From Dipteronia dyeriana (Eukaryota > Streptophyta > Magnoliopsida > Sapindales > Sapindaceae), in the NCBI GenBank assembly GCA_032871835.1, contig CM065299.1:44962706-45026705 (forward strand): a stretch of DNA of 64,000 nucleotides. The letters run 5' to 3'. Shown piece after piece: positions 11,856-24,828 of the stretch; positions within the stretch are counted from its first letter, which is position 1; each line of letters opens with the position of its first letter. The notes below the pieces were generated by a model. It did not search any database and was not told the origin of the DNA. It saw only the letters and a program-made list of their open reading frames with translations. The position numbers and the translations under genes are program-made.

Positions 11856-13404
11856 TGTTGGGGTTTATGCTCATAACATGAAATTTGTAAATGGCTTTAT
11901 GAAATAAATAAATAAAAAAGTTCAATTCATTCCTGTTGTATTGTTTATTTTATAACTTATGCATATATAAACATCCTAGATTGTCGGGTGTAATCTTGAA
12001 CTGTGTATATGGGTGTCATATACGGATGAATATAGTGAGAGACGTGCAATCTAAAGAGTACATAGATAACAAATAAAGTTGGGTACTTTATTTGCAATCT
12101 ATAGATACGGTCCATTCCGTAATGTATGGTGATTCTATATTGAATCATTAATATGAGATATGGGAAATGAGGCACCTTGTATGATGTGATCATATAGAAC
12201 TGAGCCATGATCTATATGAATCTCTCTCCAAGATCCATTTACCGATGAGATTCATATATATCAACTAATTATGGCTATATGTGGGTGATCTTATTCTTGA
12301 GTGTCTTGTCGACTCCTTCAGGTTAGATTGTGGTCTTTAATATACCATGGGTGAAGTCGGATGTAGCTCTTGATCAATATGCTCCGTATGTTGGGATTAC
12401 GGTTTGGCTTATTGCTGTGAAGGTTTGTACACAATATCGAAATACACTCCTTCTTGTGAGAAGTAGATGGTAGTTCCCTTAAGGGTTGATTCGAGGCTTG
12501 GATAATATGAACTCTCTCCTAATTCTGAGAAAAAATAGGATTTATTGTCCATTAGAGAATCAACTGTACTTAAAGAACATATGAAATTAGATGGGTATAA
12601 CTGAAAATATGACCTAGTTGTAATTATGAACTACTATGGAAGATCACACCATATGTAAAAGTTGTATCAATGGACACCGAGTTGTATCGGTCTGTGTAAA
12701 AGCGTCTGTAATTGAGAGAGTGTAGCTTCGGGTTTTTTAGTGGAATAACACTGTAGTTAATAATCAAGGAATATTAATTAAAGAGTTTAATTAATGATTA
12801 TGAGAATTATTGGAGATCATAATACTGTGGGTCTATTAGGTCCCCTTGCTAGCCCGACCGATTTAGGTTAATTCAATGGTTAATTGTGTTACGAAAGTGA
12901 TACGTATTTATTCGGGAATTAATTGAATAATGAGATTATTTAATTAATAAATAATGGTGATTAAATAAATTAAATAATGAGATTATTTAATTATGTTATT
13001 AATCACTGAATGAAGGGTGTTAGTTGATATTTAATAGAATAAGATAATATGATTATTTTATTTTAATAAATATTTGAAATTGAATTTAAAATATTTAAAT
13101 TCAAAATAATTTTTTAATTATCTTTTTTTAATATGAGATATGAGATATATGTTTTTTTTTTTTTAAAAAAAAGCATTTTAAATCAATGATCAGTTTTTCC
13201 AAAAATTACAAAAGATATTATATATATTTTTTATTATTATTTGAAAAACAAGTGGTATGAGATATCACACTTTAACTTTAACACGTTATCATTAGTTCTG
13301 TTATTTTAAAAATAGATACGTTATATATATTTGAAAAATGAGAAAACTGATGAGATAGATACACACATCATTGAGTTTTAAAAAAGTATATGTGCGTGAG
13401 ACGC

Positions 13405-13447
<43 letters not shown>

Positions 13448-13976
13448 TAGATATATATAATTTTTTAAATGTGCATGTGTATCAACGCATATCAGTGTTT
13501 TGCAGTGTCAAGTGTTTCATGTATAAGTGTTGTACGTGAGTTAAAAAGAAGAGAGACATATGCGTGTATGAGTGCATATTTTTTGTGCAAGTATTGCACA
13601 GTGAACAAAGAAGAAAAAGTTTCTTCTTATTCTCTCTTCAATATCCTCCTAAGTTCCTAAGCATGAGACGCGTCCATACGAAGTTTCCAATCTCAAGGAT
13701 AGCTAGGAAGATCAGTGGTATAGACCAGGAGCATATCGAAAAGAGAAGGAGCCTCCAAACTTTGGTATGGTTTTATTTTCTTTTTCTCATTATATTGATT
13801 TCAATTTTCTATATATGTATATTTTATTATTGTAATAATTTTATATGTATTAGTTTCGAAAAATAAAATGATGATCCCAAGTTCACTGATCTCAGATCTA
13901 TTACGATCTGTATATATATAAAAAAAACCTACTTCCGTTGCGTTACCAATGAACGGGGTTCCAACAATTGGTATCA
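11856..13976 (+). repeat. Copia B1 5' LTR
   Basis: It starts TGTTGGGGTTTAT and ends GGGGTTCCAACA just before the primer site. It is 2121 bp, very AT-rich, and aligns in reverse with both B2 LTRs. It includes an AT dinucleotide run at 13409-13446. Open frames inside it are AT-rich chance frames. Confidence 0.9.
13409..13446 (+). repeat. AT microsatellite
   Basis: A simple (AT)n run of about 38 bases in the B1 LTR. The B2 LTRs have no equivalent long run, so it grew after they separated. Confidence 0.85.
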
Positions 13977-13978
13977 TA

Positions 13979-13992
13979 GCCAATTTTTTTCT
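13979..13992 (+). other. Copia B1 primer binding site (one mismatch)
   Basis: TGGTATCATAGCCA, two bases after the LTR, differs from the usual TGGTATCAGAGCC by one base. B2 keeps the canonical form. Initiator-Met tRNA type. Confidence 0.85.
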
Positions 13993-15523
13993 GCAAGAGG
14001 AAATTGATTTCGATGCTCCTGTATGTATGATTTTGTAGGGTCCGTTTAAATTGACTGTATGATGTTTTTGTATTTATATTAATTTTTTTAATTTATAAAA
14101 CTTGATTGATTGTTAATTATATGGTACTATGGATTTAGGGTTTATGGGTTGTATAATTTTTTGTATTTTAATTTTCTTTTTATTTTTACTGTTATTGCAT
14201 TGTAAATAAAAAAAAATGTAACATATATTGAAGACCTAGATAAATCGTGAAGATGGATTTATGAGATGAATCGGAGTGACCTGAAGAGACCGGAAGACTT
14301 GGAAATTATAAGATGACTAAGGAATGCCTTGGGGGTATTTTTGTAATTTTAGATTCCAATTTTTTTAGGTTAAATAATCCACAGTACTCGGTCAATTCAC
14401 GTATGCTTTATATTATATGATGATAAAGGCATTGTCATGCATACTATGTCATTTAGATTAGACGTGTCAACACAAATATATTTGATATGTCATAGATGCA
14501 TCATAGTCTGATATTTTATGTATTTTTTTAATGTGATTAAAATTGGTATATACATAATTGGCCATGAAAATGAGATTAGTTTTTTCATAGTTAAAAAACT
14601 TGGTACATCTCATTAATATGAATCTAGTTATTAAAGTGTTTAATAAGTTAGATTAATAGGGTCATTTATTAGGATTAATTTGATTAATAAGCTAATAATA
14701 AATTATCCAAATAAAGTGTTAGAGTTTTAATAGTTAAAACTTGGTAAACACTAACATAATAATCTGACCTTAGTAAATAGTTTACAAAGACTTATATTAT
14801 TGATTAATACATTAGATTTTTAATTGTTAAAAATCATAAATAATTTATTTGTTAATTTGAACTTGTTTCTAATAATGAATTAGTTAATGCGCTAGATAAT
14901 TTGATTAAAGTTAGCCGTTTGATCCTGTAAAGTCTAGGGGCATTAACAGATAACAGAAAACCCTAATTTTAAAATAGTGAGTGGGAGAAGGATATATGAC
15001 ATATGTATCCCGCAGTCTCCATCATTAGTTCAATACCGTGAGATCCGAGTAGGGCCTCGTGACGACTTTGCTTTCGTCCTTCTTGAAGAGGGTTTCCACA
15101 AAGTTCAATATCAAGGTTGACTTTCTAACGGATAGAATTGCTTAGGGTATTTCGGGATTGACCAATCATAAGGCGGCAATTCTCGAATAAAGCTCGTGAA
15201 ATGGTAGGTTACACTCATGAAGGTTTTGATTAAGTTTTCTTAATTTAAAACATGTCTGAATAAACGATGGTTGAATGATATGGAATAAGAGTTATTCTAG
15301 AATATTATTTGATTGAGAATGTCTCGTTCCAACAAGAAAAGATTTGATTGACCCTAAGGTGGCACTTCTTTGTGGTATGTTAGATTGTCGTGGCATAGTA
15401 ACTGGTTTTTAGGATAGTTCTAGTTTATTAAACTTGTTCATCCATCATGTTTAGATTTATGTCAAAACACTCGCACTTGTTTTTATAAATGACTGAAAGA
15501 ATGTTTTATTTATTTTGGCAATT
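13993..15523 (+). other. Copia B1 long 5' leader
   Basis: About 1.5 kb separates the primer site from gag with no protein homology. It aligns in reverse with the B2 leader (26255-27799), including a GTGGGAGAAGGATAT-like block and GAGATCCGAGT, so it is a family feature and not a later insertion. Confidence 0.75.
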
Positions 15524-16270
15524 ATGTCCTCTGTATTACTACAAATTCTTGCAAACGATAAATTAACTGGTGATAACTACACTAAGTAGAAACTCAATAT
15601 TAATGCAATATTGTCACCAAAGACCTCAAGTTTGTGCTTACTGAGGAATGTCCTTCAACGCCTGCTACCAATTCTGCATGAACTGTTTGTGAGGCCTACC
15701 AGCGATGGGTCTCATCTAAAGAGAAGGTCCGAACATATCTATTGATTTCAATGACAGACATAAATGTCACAAAGCAGGAAGAATGAATTCAGCATTCTAA
15801 ATTATGGAGTCATTGCAAGCTATGTTCAGGCAACCCTTTGAGCAAAAGCAACACAAAGTTGTTTGTTCCACTATGCTCGCTCACATGAAGGAAGGTACGT
15901 CAGTTCAGGAACATGTCCTGAGCATGATGTCCTACTTCAACATGACAGAAGTCAACGGTGAGTCAATTGACGAACGCAGTCAAGTTTACATCTTAATGAC
16001 GACTCTTTCGAAGATTTTTGATCAGTTTAAGAGTAACTACGAGATGAACGAATTATGGTTCAGTCTCACACAGTTGCTCAATCAGCTCACTACGTTCGAG
16101 TCCTTGACTAATGATTGCAAGGGCAAGACCGGTGAGGCAAATGTTGTTGAACCATCTTTCTCTAATAATAAGAAGAGGAAGAGGTCTACTAGGAAGGAAA
16201 AGGGTAAGCCTAAAATAAGAAGAAGTACAAGAAAGGAAAATATGATTTACTTGTTCTTGAGTAATGTTTA
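15524..16270 (+). pseudogene. Copia B1 gag (broken)
   Basis: It starts MSSVLLQILANDKLTGDNYT at 15524, matching B2 gag, and is soon interrupted by stops and frameshifts. The intact portion from 15804 covers the UBN2-type capsid core (FDQFKSNYEMNEL, SLTQLLNQL) and then a Lys/Arg-rich tail. The zinc knuckle seen in B2 is not readable here. B2 carries solo LTR S3 at the point corresponding to LLNQLTTFE; B1 shows the uninterrupted sequence. Confidence 0.8.
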
Positions 16271-16948
16271 GTGGAAGATGATTCTTCACCCTGGATAGTT
16301 GATTCGGGAGCCACTAACCATGCTTGTTCTTCTTTGCAATGGAATGATTCTAGGACACGGCTAGAAGAGGGAGCCTCTTCAATGCATGAGGGGTTAGAGG
16401 TTGTCATGTCAGCATGAGCAATGGGCGTAATTAGATAACGTTTTTGTAATAATTATATATTGTTGGACAATGTATTTTATATTCCTGGATTTACACGGAA
16501 TTTGATTTCCATTTCTAAGTTGTTAGAACAAAAATATTTTGTTTCTTTTAAAAATAAGTCTGTTATTAGTGGAAAGAATGGTCTGAATATTTGCTCAAGA
16601 AATTAATTAAAACAATTTGCATGTGTTAAGACCGTTAATACAAACTACACTTATCAACACTGAAATGTTTAAGGTTGAAAAACAAAAAACTAAACGGCAT
16701 AAGATTTCTCTAGATAGTGACATGTATCTCTGGCATCTAAGGCTTGGTCATATCAACCTTAACTGGATAGACAGACTAGTAAAAAGCGGACCTAAAAGTG
16801 AGTTAAAGGTTGGCACCTTATCTGTCTACGAATCTTGTCTGGAAAGTAAGATGACTAAGAGACCTTTTAATGGAAAAGGACTTAGAGCTAAAGAACTACT
16901 AGAGCTTATACATATAGACGTCTACGGACTTATGAATGTTAAAGCTAG
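16271..16948 (+). pseudogene. Copia B1 protease and integrase start (broken)
   Basis: Protease is visible near 16294-16330 as WIVDSGATNHAC with the D-S-G catalytic motif intact. The pre-integrase region follows (16617-16948): WHLRLGHINLNWIDRL with the paired His and CLESKMTKRPF with the Cys, ending in IDVYGLMNVKA with the first catalytic Asp. One Cys-x2-Cys position reads YESC and so lacks the first Cys. The core is cut at 16948 by B2 and continues at 29823. Confidence 0.82.
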
Positions 16949-18990
16949 TGTTGGAACCCAGTTCACCGGTCACGCATCAGAAGTAGGTTTTAACAAATTT
17001 TATGTTGATCGTAAACGATCTGGGACCAATGAACTTGAGATCATAATTCTTTTTCGAAACTTATACATAAAAAATATTACAATGATAAAAAAATATGTAT
17101 ACACATGAAATTGTAATCAATATAAAAAAAGAAGAAAATAACCTTAGAACTTTACCATCATTTGGAGGCTCCTTCACTTCTTATAATGCTCATTGTCTAA
17201 ACCAATCCTACCAAGGTTTGGATACTCCTACACTTTATGATGTACTCCAATCTGAACCACCCGATCTTCCTCGCTATCTCCCTGGACTGGTAACTATACG
17301 TAGGAGCGTCACGATCTCAGGAACTTGAATGGAGGATGTAAAGAAAATACTTGAACAAACTCTTTCTTCTCAAGAAGAAAAACTTATAAACATTCTAGTT
17401 CTCAAAAATTAAAATAAAATCATTATTTTTTTTTGTCTTATTAGTGTAGGCATATTCTAATTGCATCTCATGCAATTTCCTTTTTTTTTTCTTTTTCTGT
17501 GCACCAATTTGTATCATAAGCAAATCCTTGTTTTTCCTAATTTGTCTTTTTCTTTTAAAGAATATATATATCAAATATATATATTTTTTCTTTTTAATTC
17601 GTATTGTGTTTTGGTCGGTTTTCAAAAAATATATATAAGATATATATTTCCTCTTCTAAAAAACATCATGGTATCTTTTTATTTAAATCAAAATCTTCAT
17701 TTTCTTTTTATTATAAGATACCATCTATTTTGAAATTAAACTATTTAAATTCAAAAATTAAAAATAAAATAACCATATTATCTTATTTTATTCAAAAAAA
17801 TATATCAACAAACATCCTCCATTTAGTGATTAATAACATAATTAAATAAACTTCTTATTTAATTTATTTAATCACCATTATTCATTAATTAAATAATCTT
17901 ATTATTCAATTAATTTTTCGAATAAATACGTCACTTTCGTAACACAATTAATTGGACAATCCAAATAATTAACCGTGACCCTTGTTACCTAAATCGATCA
18001 GGCTAACAAGGGGACCTAATAGACCCACAGTATTTTGAGCTCCAATAATCATCGGAATCATTAATTAAACTCTTTAATTAATATTTATTGATTATTAACT
18101 CCAGTATTATTCCACTAAAAACCTGAAGCTGCACTCTGCAGACGCGTTTACATAGACCGATACAACTCGGTATCCATCGATATAACTACTCCACACTATT
18201 TGATCCTCCACAGTAGTTCATAATTAGAACTGGGTCATAATGTCTGTTATACACCTCTAATTATATATATCCTTAAGTACTGTTGATTCTCTAATAGACA
18301 ATAAATCATATTTCTTCACGGAACTATAAGAGTGCTTATACTGTCCAAGCCCTGAATCAACCCTTAAGGAAACTACCATCTACTTCTCACAAGAAGTAGT
18401 GGATTCCACTATTGTGTACAAACCTTCCCAGCCACAAGCCAAACGGCAATCCCAACATGTGGAGTAAATTGATCAGGAAATGCATCTGACCTCACATATG
18501 GTATATCAAAGACCACGATCTAACCTGAAGGAGTCGATAAGACACTCAAGATTAAGATCACCCACATATAGCCATCATTACTTGATATATATGAATCTCA
18601 TCGGTAAACGGATCTTGGTGAGATATACATATAGATCATGGCCAAGTCCTATATGATCACATCATACAAAGTGCCTCATTTCCCATATCACGTATGAATG
18701 ATTTAGGATAGAATCACCGTTCATTACGGAATGGGCCGCAACTATAGATTAACCATAAATAAAGTACCCAGCTTTATTTGCTATCTATGTACTATTTAGA
18801 TTGCACGTATCTTATTGTATTCATCCATATATGACAAATATACATAGTTCGAGATTACATCCGGTAATCCAGGATGTTAATATGCACAAGTTATAAAATA
18901 AATAACACAACACGAATGAATTGAGATTTTTCTTTTCTTTATTTCATAAATCCATTTACAAATTAAATCTTTAGTGTATAAACCCCAATA
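16949..18990 (-). repeat. Copia B2 3' LTR
   Basis: On the plus strand it begins TGTTGGAACCC and ends AACCCCAATA. The other copy is 27815-29822, and the two differ by substitutions and small indels at roughly one in ten positions where I compared them. On its own strand it starts TATTGGGG, not TGTTGGGG. Confidence 0.9.
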
Positions 18991-19005
18991 ATCTCCCACT
19001 TGCAC
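18991..19005 (-). other. Copia B2 polypurine tract
   Basis: On the minus strand GTGCAAGTGGGAGAT abuts the 3' LTR, the typical copia plus-strand primer. Confidence 0.88.
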
Positions 19006-20960
19006 TAAAGCATGTGAGGTAGACCATCTAGGTGACCCGAAAACACTTTAACCGGTAAGGTCTTCATAAATAGATCAGCATGATTGTCTTGTGAGGCTAT
19101 CTTGGTGACGATCACGTATCCTCTCTGCGCTATCTCTCTAATGAGATGATTCTTTCTCTCTATATATTTCCCTCTCTTGTGGCTTCTTGGTTCTTTGAAT
19201 TAGCCACAGCACCACTGTTATAACAATAAAGTATGATATGCTTATCAATATCTGGAATAACTTCTAGATCACTCTAGAACTTGTAGAGCCAAACAACCTC
19301 TTTAGCTGCTTCACAAACGGCTACATATTCGGCTTCCTTGGTGGAGTCAGCAATGCAAGATTGCCTGATACTTCTCTACACAATGGCTCCACCACCTAGG
19401 GTGAATACTGATCCAGACGTGAATTTTCTAGAATCCCTGTCTGACTGAAAATCAGAATATGTGTATCCTAACGGGATCAAATCCTGTCCGAAATACACTA
19501 GCATATAGTTTCTTGTTCTTCGAAAATACTTGAGAATAGTCTTTACTACAACCCAATGATCCAATCCTGGGTGTGACTGGTATCTGCTGACTACTCCTAC
19601 TGTATAGCAGCTATCCGGTCTCGTGCATAACATAACATATATGAGACTACCTACTGCCAATGCATAGGGTACTCGTCTCATTTCCTCAACTTTTTGAGGT
19701 GTCTTAGAACACTGTTCCTTAGACAAGTGAACTTCATGCCTGGAATGTAAATTACCTTTCTTGGAGTTCTGCATAAAAAAAATTTACAAGAATCTTGTCG
19801 ATATATGATGCTTGAGACAGTGCTATGAGTTTTTTCTTACGATCTCTTATAAGTTGGATCCCTAGAACATAACTCGCCTATTCCAAATCTTTCATCTGGA
19901 ATTGGCTAGCCAGCCAACCCTTTACATCAAGCAACACTCCCATATCATTCCCAATGAGTAGGATATCATCTACGTATAGGACCAAGAAAACTACTTTATT
20001 GTCAATGATGCGTTTGTAGACACAAGGCTCGTCGATGTTCTACTCGAAGCCGTAGGTTTTGATCATTTCATCAAACCTTATATTCTAAGATCTAGATGCT
20101 TGTTTCAGTCTATATTGGACCTTTGCACCTTGTAAACCTTTTGCTCTTGATCTGGAGACACAAATCCCTCTAGTTGTATCATATAGATACTATCGTCAAG
20201 ATTGTCATTCAAGAATGCAGTTTTGAGGTCCATCTGCCAAATTTCATAATCGAAATAGTCAACAATAGATAAGAGAATCCTAATAGACTTAAACTTGGCT
20301 ACTGGCAAGAAGGTCTTTTCATAATCAACCCCCTCTTTCTGGGTATAACCCACTAGCCTAGCCTTGCCTTGAAGGTCTTACCTTCCCTTCTACTCATCTC
20401 TTTCTCTTATAGATCCACTTACACCCTATGGGTTTTACCCTATCAGGTAAGTCTATAAGATCCTAGACTTAGTTATAGTACATAGACTCCATCTCAAGAT
20501 TCATGGATTTAAGTCATTCCTCTATATCAGGATCTTCCATTGCATTCTTAAATGTCAATGGATCATTCACACTTTCAGCAGAGACAACACATTGTCTCTC
20601 ATCTATACCTAAATATCGTTCAGGTTGTCTCACAACCCTCTCACTAAGTCTAGATGGTATTGTATTCTGATCAGGAACCATCTGACTCTCAGATGTTTAT
20701 GGATTAACAGCACTTATTGATGAAACACTAGTCTCACCAGACTCTAACTCATTCAATACAATCTTATAACAAGGTTTATGGTCACTAATATAATTTTCCT
20801 TAAGAAATGTTGCATTTCTCAATATAAATACTTTGTTTTCTTCGGGACTATATAAGTGTCCACCTCTGGTCTCCTTGGAGTATCCTACAAATAGGCAGAC
20901 AACAGACTTGGAGTTCAGCTTTCCACTTTTGTTCTTTAGCCCATGTGTTGGACATCCTTA
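19006..20960 (-). pseudogene. Copia B2 reverse transcriptase and RNase H (broken)
   Basis: The RNase H region is open at 19376-19774 (SLIYVMLCTRPD, LKYFRRTRNYMLVY). The catalytic LYVDDIL of RT is near 19960-19985. The N-terminal RT part is open at 20105-20353 (GYTQKEGVDYEKTF, WQMDLKTAFLND). Several frame changes separate them. The order and spacing match A1, so domains are present but the frame is lost. Confidence 0.85.
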
Positions 20961-22097
20961 TATCTAGAAATGTAGTAAACTAGCTTTACAATCATTCCAC
21001 AACTCTAGGGGAGTCTTGGGAATAGATTTGGATGGTACTACATTCAAAATGTATACCGCTGTTTGTAACGCATATCCCAGAAGGAATTTGATAATGATGA
21101 GAAACTAATCATAGATCTCACCATTTCCATCAGGGTTCTATTTCTCCTCTCCGCTACACCATTTTGCTGAGGTGTACGGGGTGCTGTGAGTTGGGAAACT
21201 ATCCCATGCTCGACCATGAAGTCTTTAAACTCTTGGTCAAGGTACTCACCTCCACGATCTGATCGTAGTGACTTGATAGTCCTACCTAATTGATTCTCAA
21301 CTTCAGCTTGGAATTCTTTAAACTTTTCAAATGTTTTCGACTTCCGTTGCATTAGGTAGACGTATCTGTATATTGAGTAGTCATCTATAAAGGTGACATA
21401 ATACTCATAACCACCTCTAGCTTTAACATTCATCAGTCCGTATACATTTGTATATATAAGCTCTAGCGGTTCTTTAGCTCTAAGCCTTTTTCTAGTAAAA
21501 GGTCTCTTAGTCATCTTACCTTCCAGACAAGATTCGCAGACAGGTAATGTGCCAACCTTTAACTCACTTAAAGGTTCATTTTTTACTTTTCTGTCTACCA
21601 ATCAAGGTTTATATGGCTAAGCCTTAGATGCTAGAGATACATGTCATTATCTGGAGAAATTTTATGCCATTTACTTTTTGGTTTTTCAACCATAAACATT
21701 TCGGTGTTGAACAGTGTAGTATGTATTAACGGTCTTAACACATACAAATTATTTTCATTAATCCCTAAAAAAATATTCAGACCATTCTTTCCAATAATAA
21801 CAGACTTATTATCAAAAGAAACAGAATATGATTGTTCTAACAATTTAGAAACGGAAATCAAATTCTGCGTAAATCTAGGAACATAAAAAACATTGTTCAA
21901 TATTAAAAAAATATTATTATTACAAAATTGCAATCTTATTGATCCCACTGCTTTAGCCGATATGATATCCCTCGACCCCACACGTATTGAGAAGATTCCT
22001 TCCTCTAGTTGTGTCCAAGAATCAGTCCACTACAAAGAAGAACAAACATGGTTAGTGGCCCCCGAATCAACTATCCAGGGTGAAGAATCATCTTCCA
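20961..22097 (-). pseudogene. Copia B2 protease and integrase (broken)
   Basis: Protease WIVDSGATNHVC lies near 22045-22085 with its D-S-G motif. Pre-integrase sequence is open at 21631-21981. The integrase core is open at 21044-21601, with CESCLEGKM, LRSDRGGEYL and QQNGVAERRNR carrying the second Asp and the Glu. The first catalytic position reads YTNVYG near 21448: Asn in place of the Asp seen in B1 (IDVYG) and A1 (TDVCG). One frameshift lies near 21600. Confidence 0.85.
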
Positions 22098-22408
22098 CTA
22101 AACAAGATTCAAGAACAAGTAAATCATATTTACCTTTCGTTTTCTACTTCTTGGCTGCCTCCTCCAAATATTGAGGATAGTTCCTCTTCCAGTGCCCGAC
22201 CTTATCGCAATGGAAACATTTTCCTTTGCCTTGGTTGATAGAGGTGCCCTTCTTTTTGCTTTGGGCTTTCTTGGGTTTGGGCTTACCCTTCGCCTTCCCA
22301 TCAGACCTCTTTCTCTTTTTAATATTTGAGGAGGAAGATAGTTCGGCAACATTTGCATCAACGCCCTTACCCTTATTGTCCTTAATCAAGGACTCAAAGG
22401 TAGCAAGC
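22098..22408 (-). pseudogene. Copia B2 gag, C-terminal part with zinc knuckle
   Basis: This continues the gag frame after the S3 insertion: LATFESLIKD, a Lys-rich linker, then CFHCDKVGHWKRNY near 22175-22216. The last Cys of CX2CX4HX4C is Tyr. Without S3 it joins directly to 25688, restoring the order seen in B1. Confidence 0.85.
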
Positions 22409-22913
22409 TGAAAATACAAGCACGGTTAAATGCTCAAAGCTAACCTAGAGGGGGGTGAATAGGTTAGACACCTTTTTCAACTCCATTGAAACAAACAAAT
22501 GTTTGTCCCTCTAAATTGCTTGTATCATAATATATATATATATATATTAATTGAAGCTAACTAATCAATATATAAGCATATAAAATGTGATACAAACAAA
22601 CATACATAAAGCATATACCAACAAATTTATGGTAAGGAAGTCAACTTACATATAAAGTTCTATCCATAGTATTCAAATAACAAATACAAATATAAGAGAG
22701 ATAGGAATAGAGAAAAGTTGACACAAGATATAACGTGGTAAACCTCCAAAGAGGAAACATCCACGGGTTAGCAACCACCGGTAAACAAAATCCACCAGTA
22801 GATAAGAAAAGTACAATCTCTCAAGTGACCCCTTCACCTAGAAACTACCCTCCTATCCTACTCATGAATATGTCACCCTCTTGCTCAACATTCTGAGGCC
22901 TCACACCTCTTGT

Positions 22914-23103
22914 CAAGACTTCCTTACTCAACCTTTCAGATCCTCATGACCCTAGGCAAGACTTCCTTGCTCACCCTTCCGGATCCTCAAAACCCTAGGC
23001 AAGACTTCCTTGCTTAACATTCGGAGGTCTCCTACCTCTTGCCAAGACTTCCATTCTCAACAACATAGGCCTCACACCTATTGTCAAGACTTCCTTGTCA
23101 CAA
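22914..23103 (-). repeat. 43-bp minisatellite in solo LTR S3
   Basis: CAAGACTTCC recurs at 22914, 22957, 23000, 23043 and 23094, a spacing of 43, 43, 43 and 51 bases. LTR S2 has the reverse-complement version with the same period at 31529-31740. Confidence 0.85.
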
Positions 23104-24090
23104 GGCATCTAGGTGATCATGAATGCAGAACACAAAAAAGCACACAACATAGAATGTTATGATCAACATATCCTATGGAAAACACTAGACATAAGCATGA
23201 ATGCACAAACCAATTGTTGTCTAGTTAAAATGCATGTCTAATTCATCTAGTTCATACAAAATATATGACAAGTTAATTTCAACCTAGATACATGCATAAA
23301 TCTAAACTTGAACTCAAAATATATTCAATTAATCATATAATCAAGTTTAAATCACATAAATAAAAAACAAGCTTAAATCATGTGACAAAGTCATTTAGAT
23401 TAAAGCAAAAGTTATAGAGCATATTTCCTATTGATAGATTCAACAATGCACATGAATAGCTCACAAGAACATAAGCACATGTATAATAGTGATATTTTGG
23501 CCAAAGAGAGCCTAATACATGTGAGAAACTATTTTTCACAAAATCAATCAATTAAAGATCATCAAATAGTCCTAGAATCAAAGCTAGCACAATACAATCT
23601 CAAACATGTAAAAACGTAGGCAAAATCAAAACCTAACTCAACATGTGAGATTTCAATTGAAACTCAATCTAGCTTTAAATGAGTTCAAAACTCAAATCTA
23701 AACAATCACAAGTCACTAATATATAATGAAGAAGAAAACCCAAGGCAATTGACCAAGTTTTAAAAGAAAACTTTGAAAGAAAATCAATACCTCGGTTGAT
23801 TTGGTGCAGTCCCGTTTTTGTGAGGTTAGACTCTAAAAACAACAATAAAACTAACTCAAACCTTCAGAGAAAAGATGGAGGATGAATAGAAAAATACTCC
23901 CAACTTTAAATCACTTATATCGCAGTTCAAATGAAAAGGTTATGGTGTTTGGAAGGTGAGAAAATTTGGGAGAAAATTCTGCACTCAAATTTTGAATCTC
24001 CACTTAGAATGAAATGTGAGAGGGAAGGGAAATATAAAGGAGAGGGAAAGATATCATGTGAAATGAACAAAAGGGACAAGAAGAAACCAA

Positions 24091-24828
24091 GGCTCAGTTT
24101 GGCATTGCTTCTCCAGCTGCTTTTGGGGCCAAAAATGATTATGGACCTACGACAGGGTGTTTGGTAAAATCACGGGGAAGTGCTTTTGGTAACTTTTAGC
24201 TTCTCCCAACTGAGTTTTTGAGAAGCTACAAATACATGCTTTTGGATTTTGGCTTCTGCTTTTAGAAAACGTGCTACAGTGATATTAAATGAAATTTTAC
24301 TAACTTTCCAACTTTGTCCTTGCCTTTAACGAAATTTAACAAAAAAAATTGGACTTATATTTCTGTAAAAAAAAATATTGCCATAACTGTATAAAAAAAA
24401 TTGGGATAATTAATTCAATAAAGTAGAATAAAAATGAAATAAAAAATAAAGTAGAATAAAATAAATAAATAAATAAATGAGGCTAATTAATTAAATAAAG
24501 TAGAATAAAAAATGGGGCTAATTAATTCAATAAAGTACCATAATTATATAACACTTAACACTAAACACAAATAAACAAGAAAAATGTAAAGTATAGCACA
24601 TTAGTACCATTTAGATGTCTATGTCCTTTTAGTAATTTTACACACTCACAACACTTTTTATTTCAGTTTACCAAACACATTGAAATTGCTGTTAGTTCTC
24701 ACAGCACTTTTGAAAATCAGTTTACCAAACACTCAGCTGATTCTTCCCACAGCAATTCCAAAAGCAATTCCCCCCACAGCAATTTCAAAAACACTTCTCC
24801 CCACAGTACAACAATGCCAAACTGAGCC
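24091..24828. mobile_element. MITE with 17-bp terminal inverted repeats
   Basis: The ends GGCTCAGTTTGGCATTG and CAATGCCAAACTGAGCC are exact inverted repeats 738 bp apart. The inverted similarity continues inward (GTTTGGTAAA against TTTACCAAAC). Flanks are CAA on the left and TAA on the right, compatible with a 3-bp PIF/Harbinger-type target with one change. There is no transposase. The centre has three copies of a GGCTAATTAATT-AATAAAGTAGAATAAAA unit (about 24405-24540). Confidence 0.8.

Larger units (their letters stand above)
11856..16948 (+). mobile_element. Copia B1, left part
   Basis: It comprises the LTR 11856-13976, primer site 13979, a 1.5-kb leader, gag from 15524, then protease and the integrase N-terminal region up to 16948, where B2 is inserted. 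It resumes at 29823. The candidate target duplication on the left is CCATT (11851-11855); its partner is outside the window. B1 lies in the family-A LTR fragment, so it is younger than A2. Confidence 0.88.

Noticed and set aside
17461..17849. Overlapping open frames rich in Phe, Ile, Tyr and Lys
   Set aside because: They are AT-rich LTR sequence read by chance; the other B LTR copies do not keep the frames.
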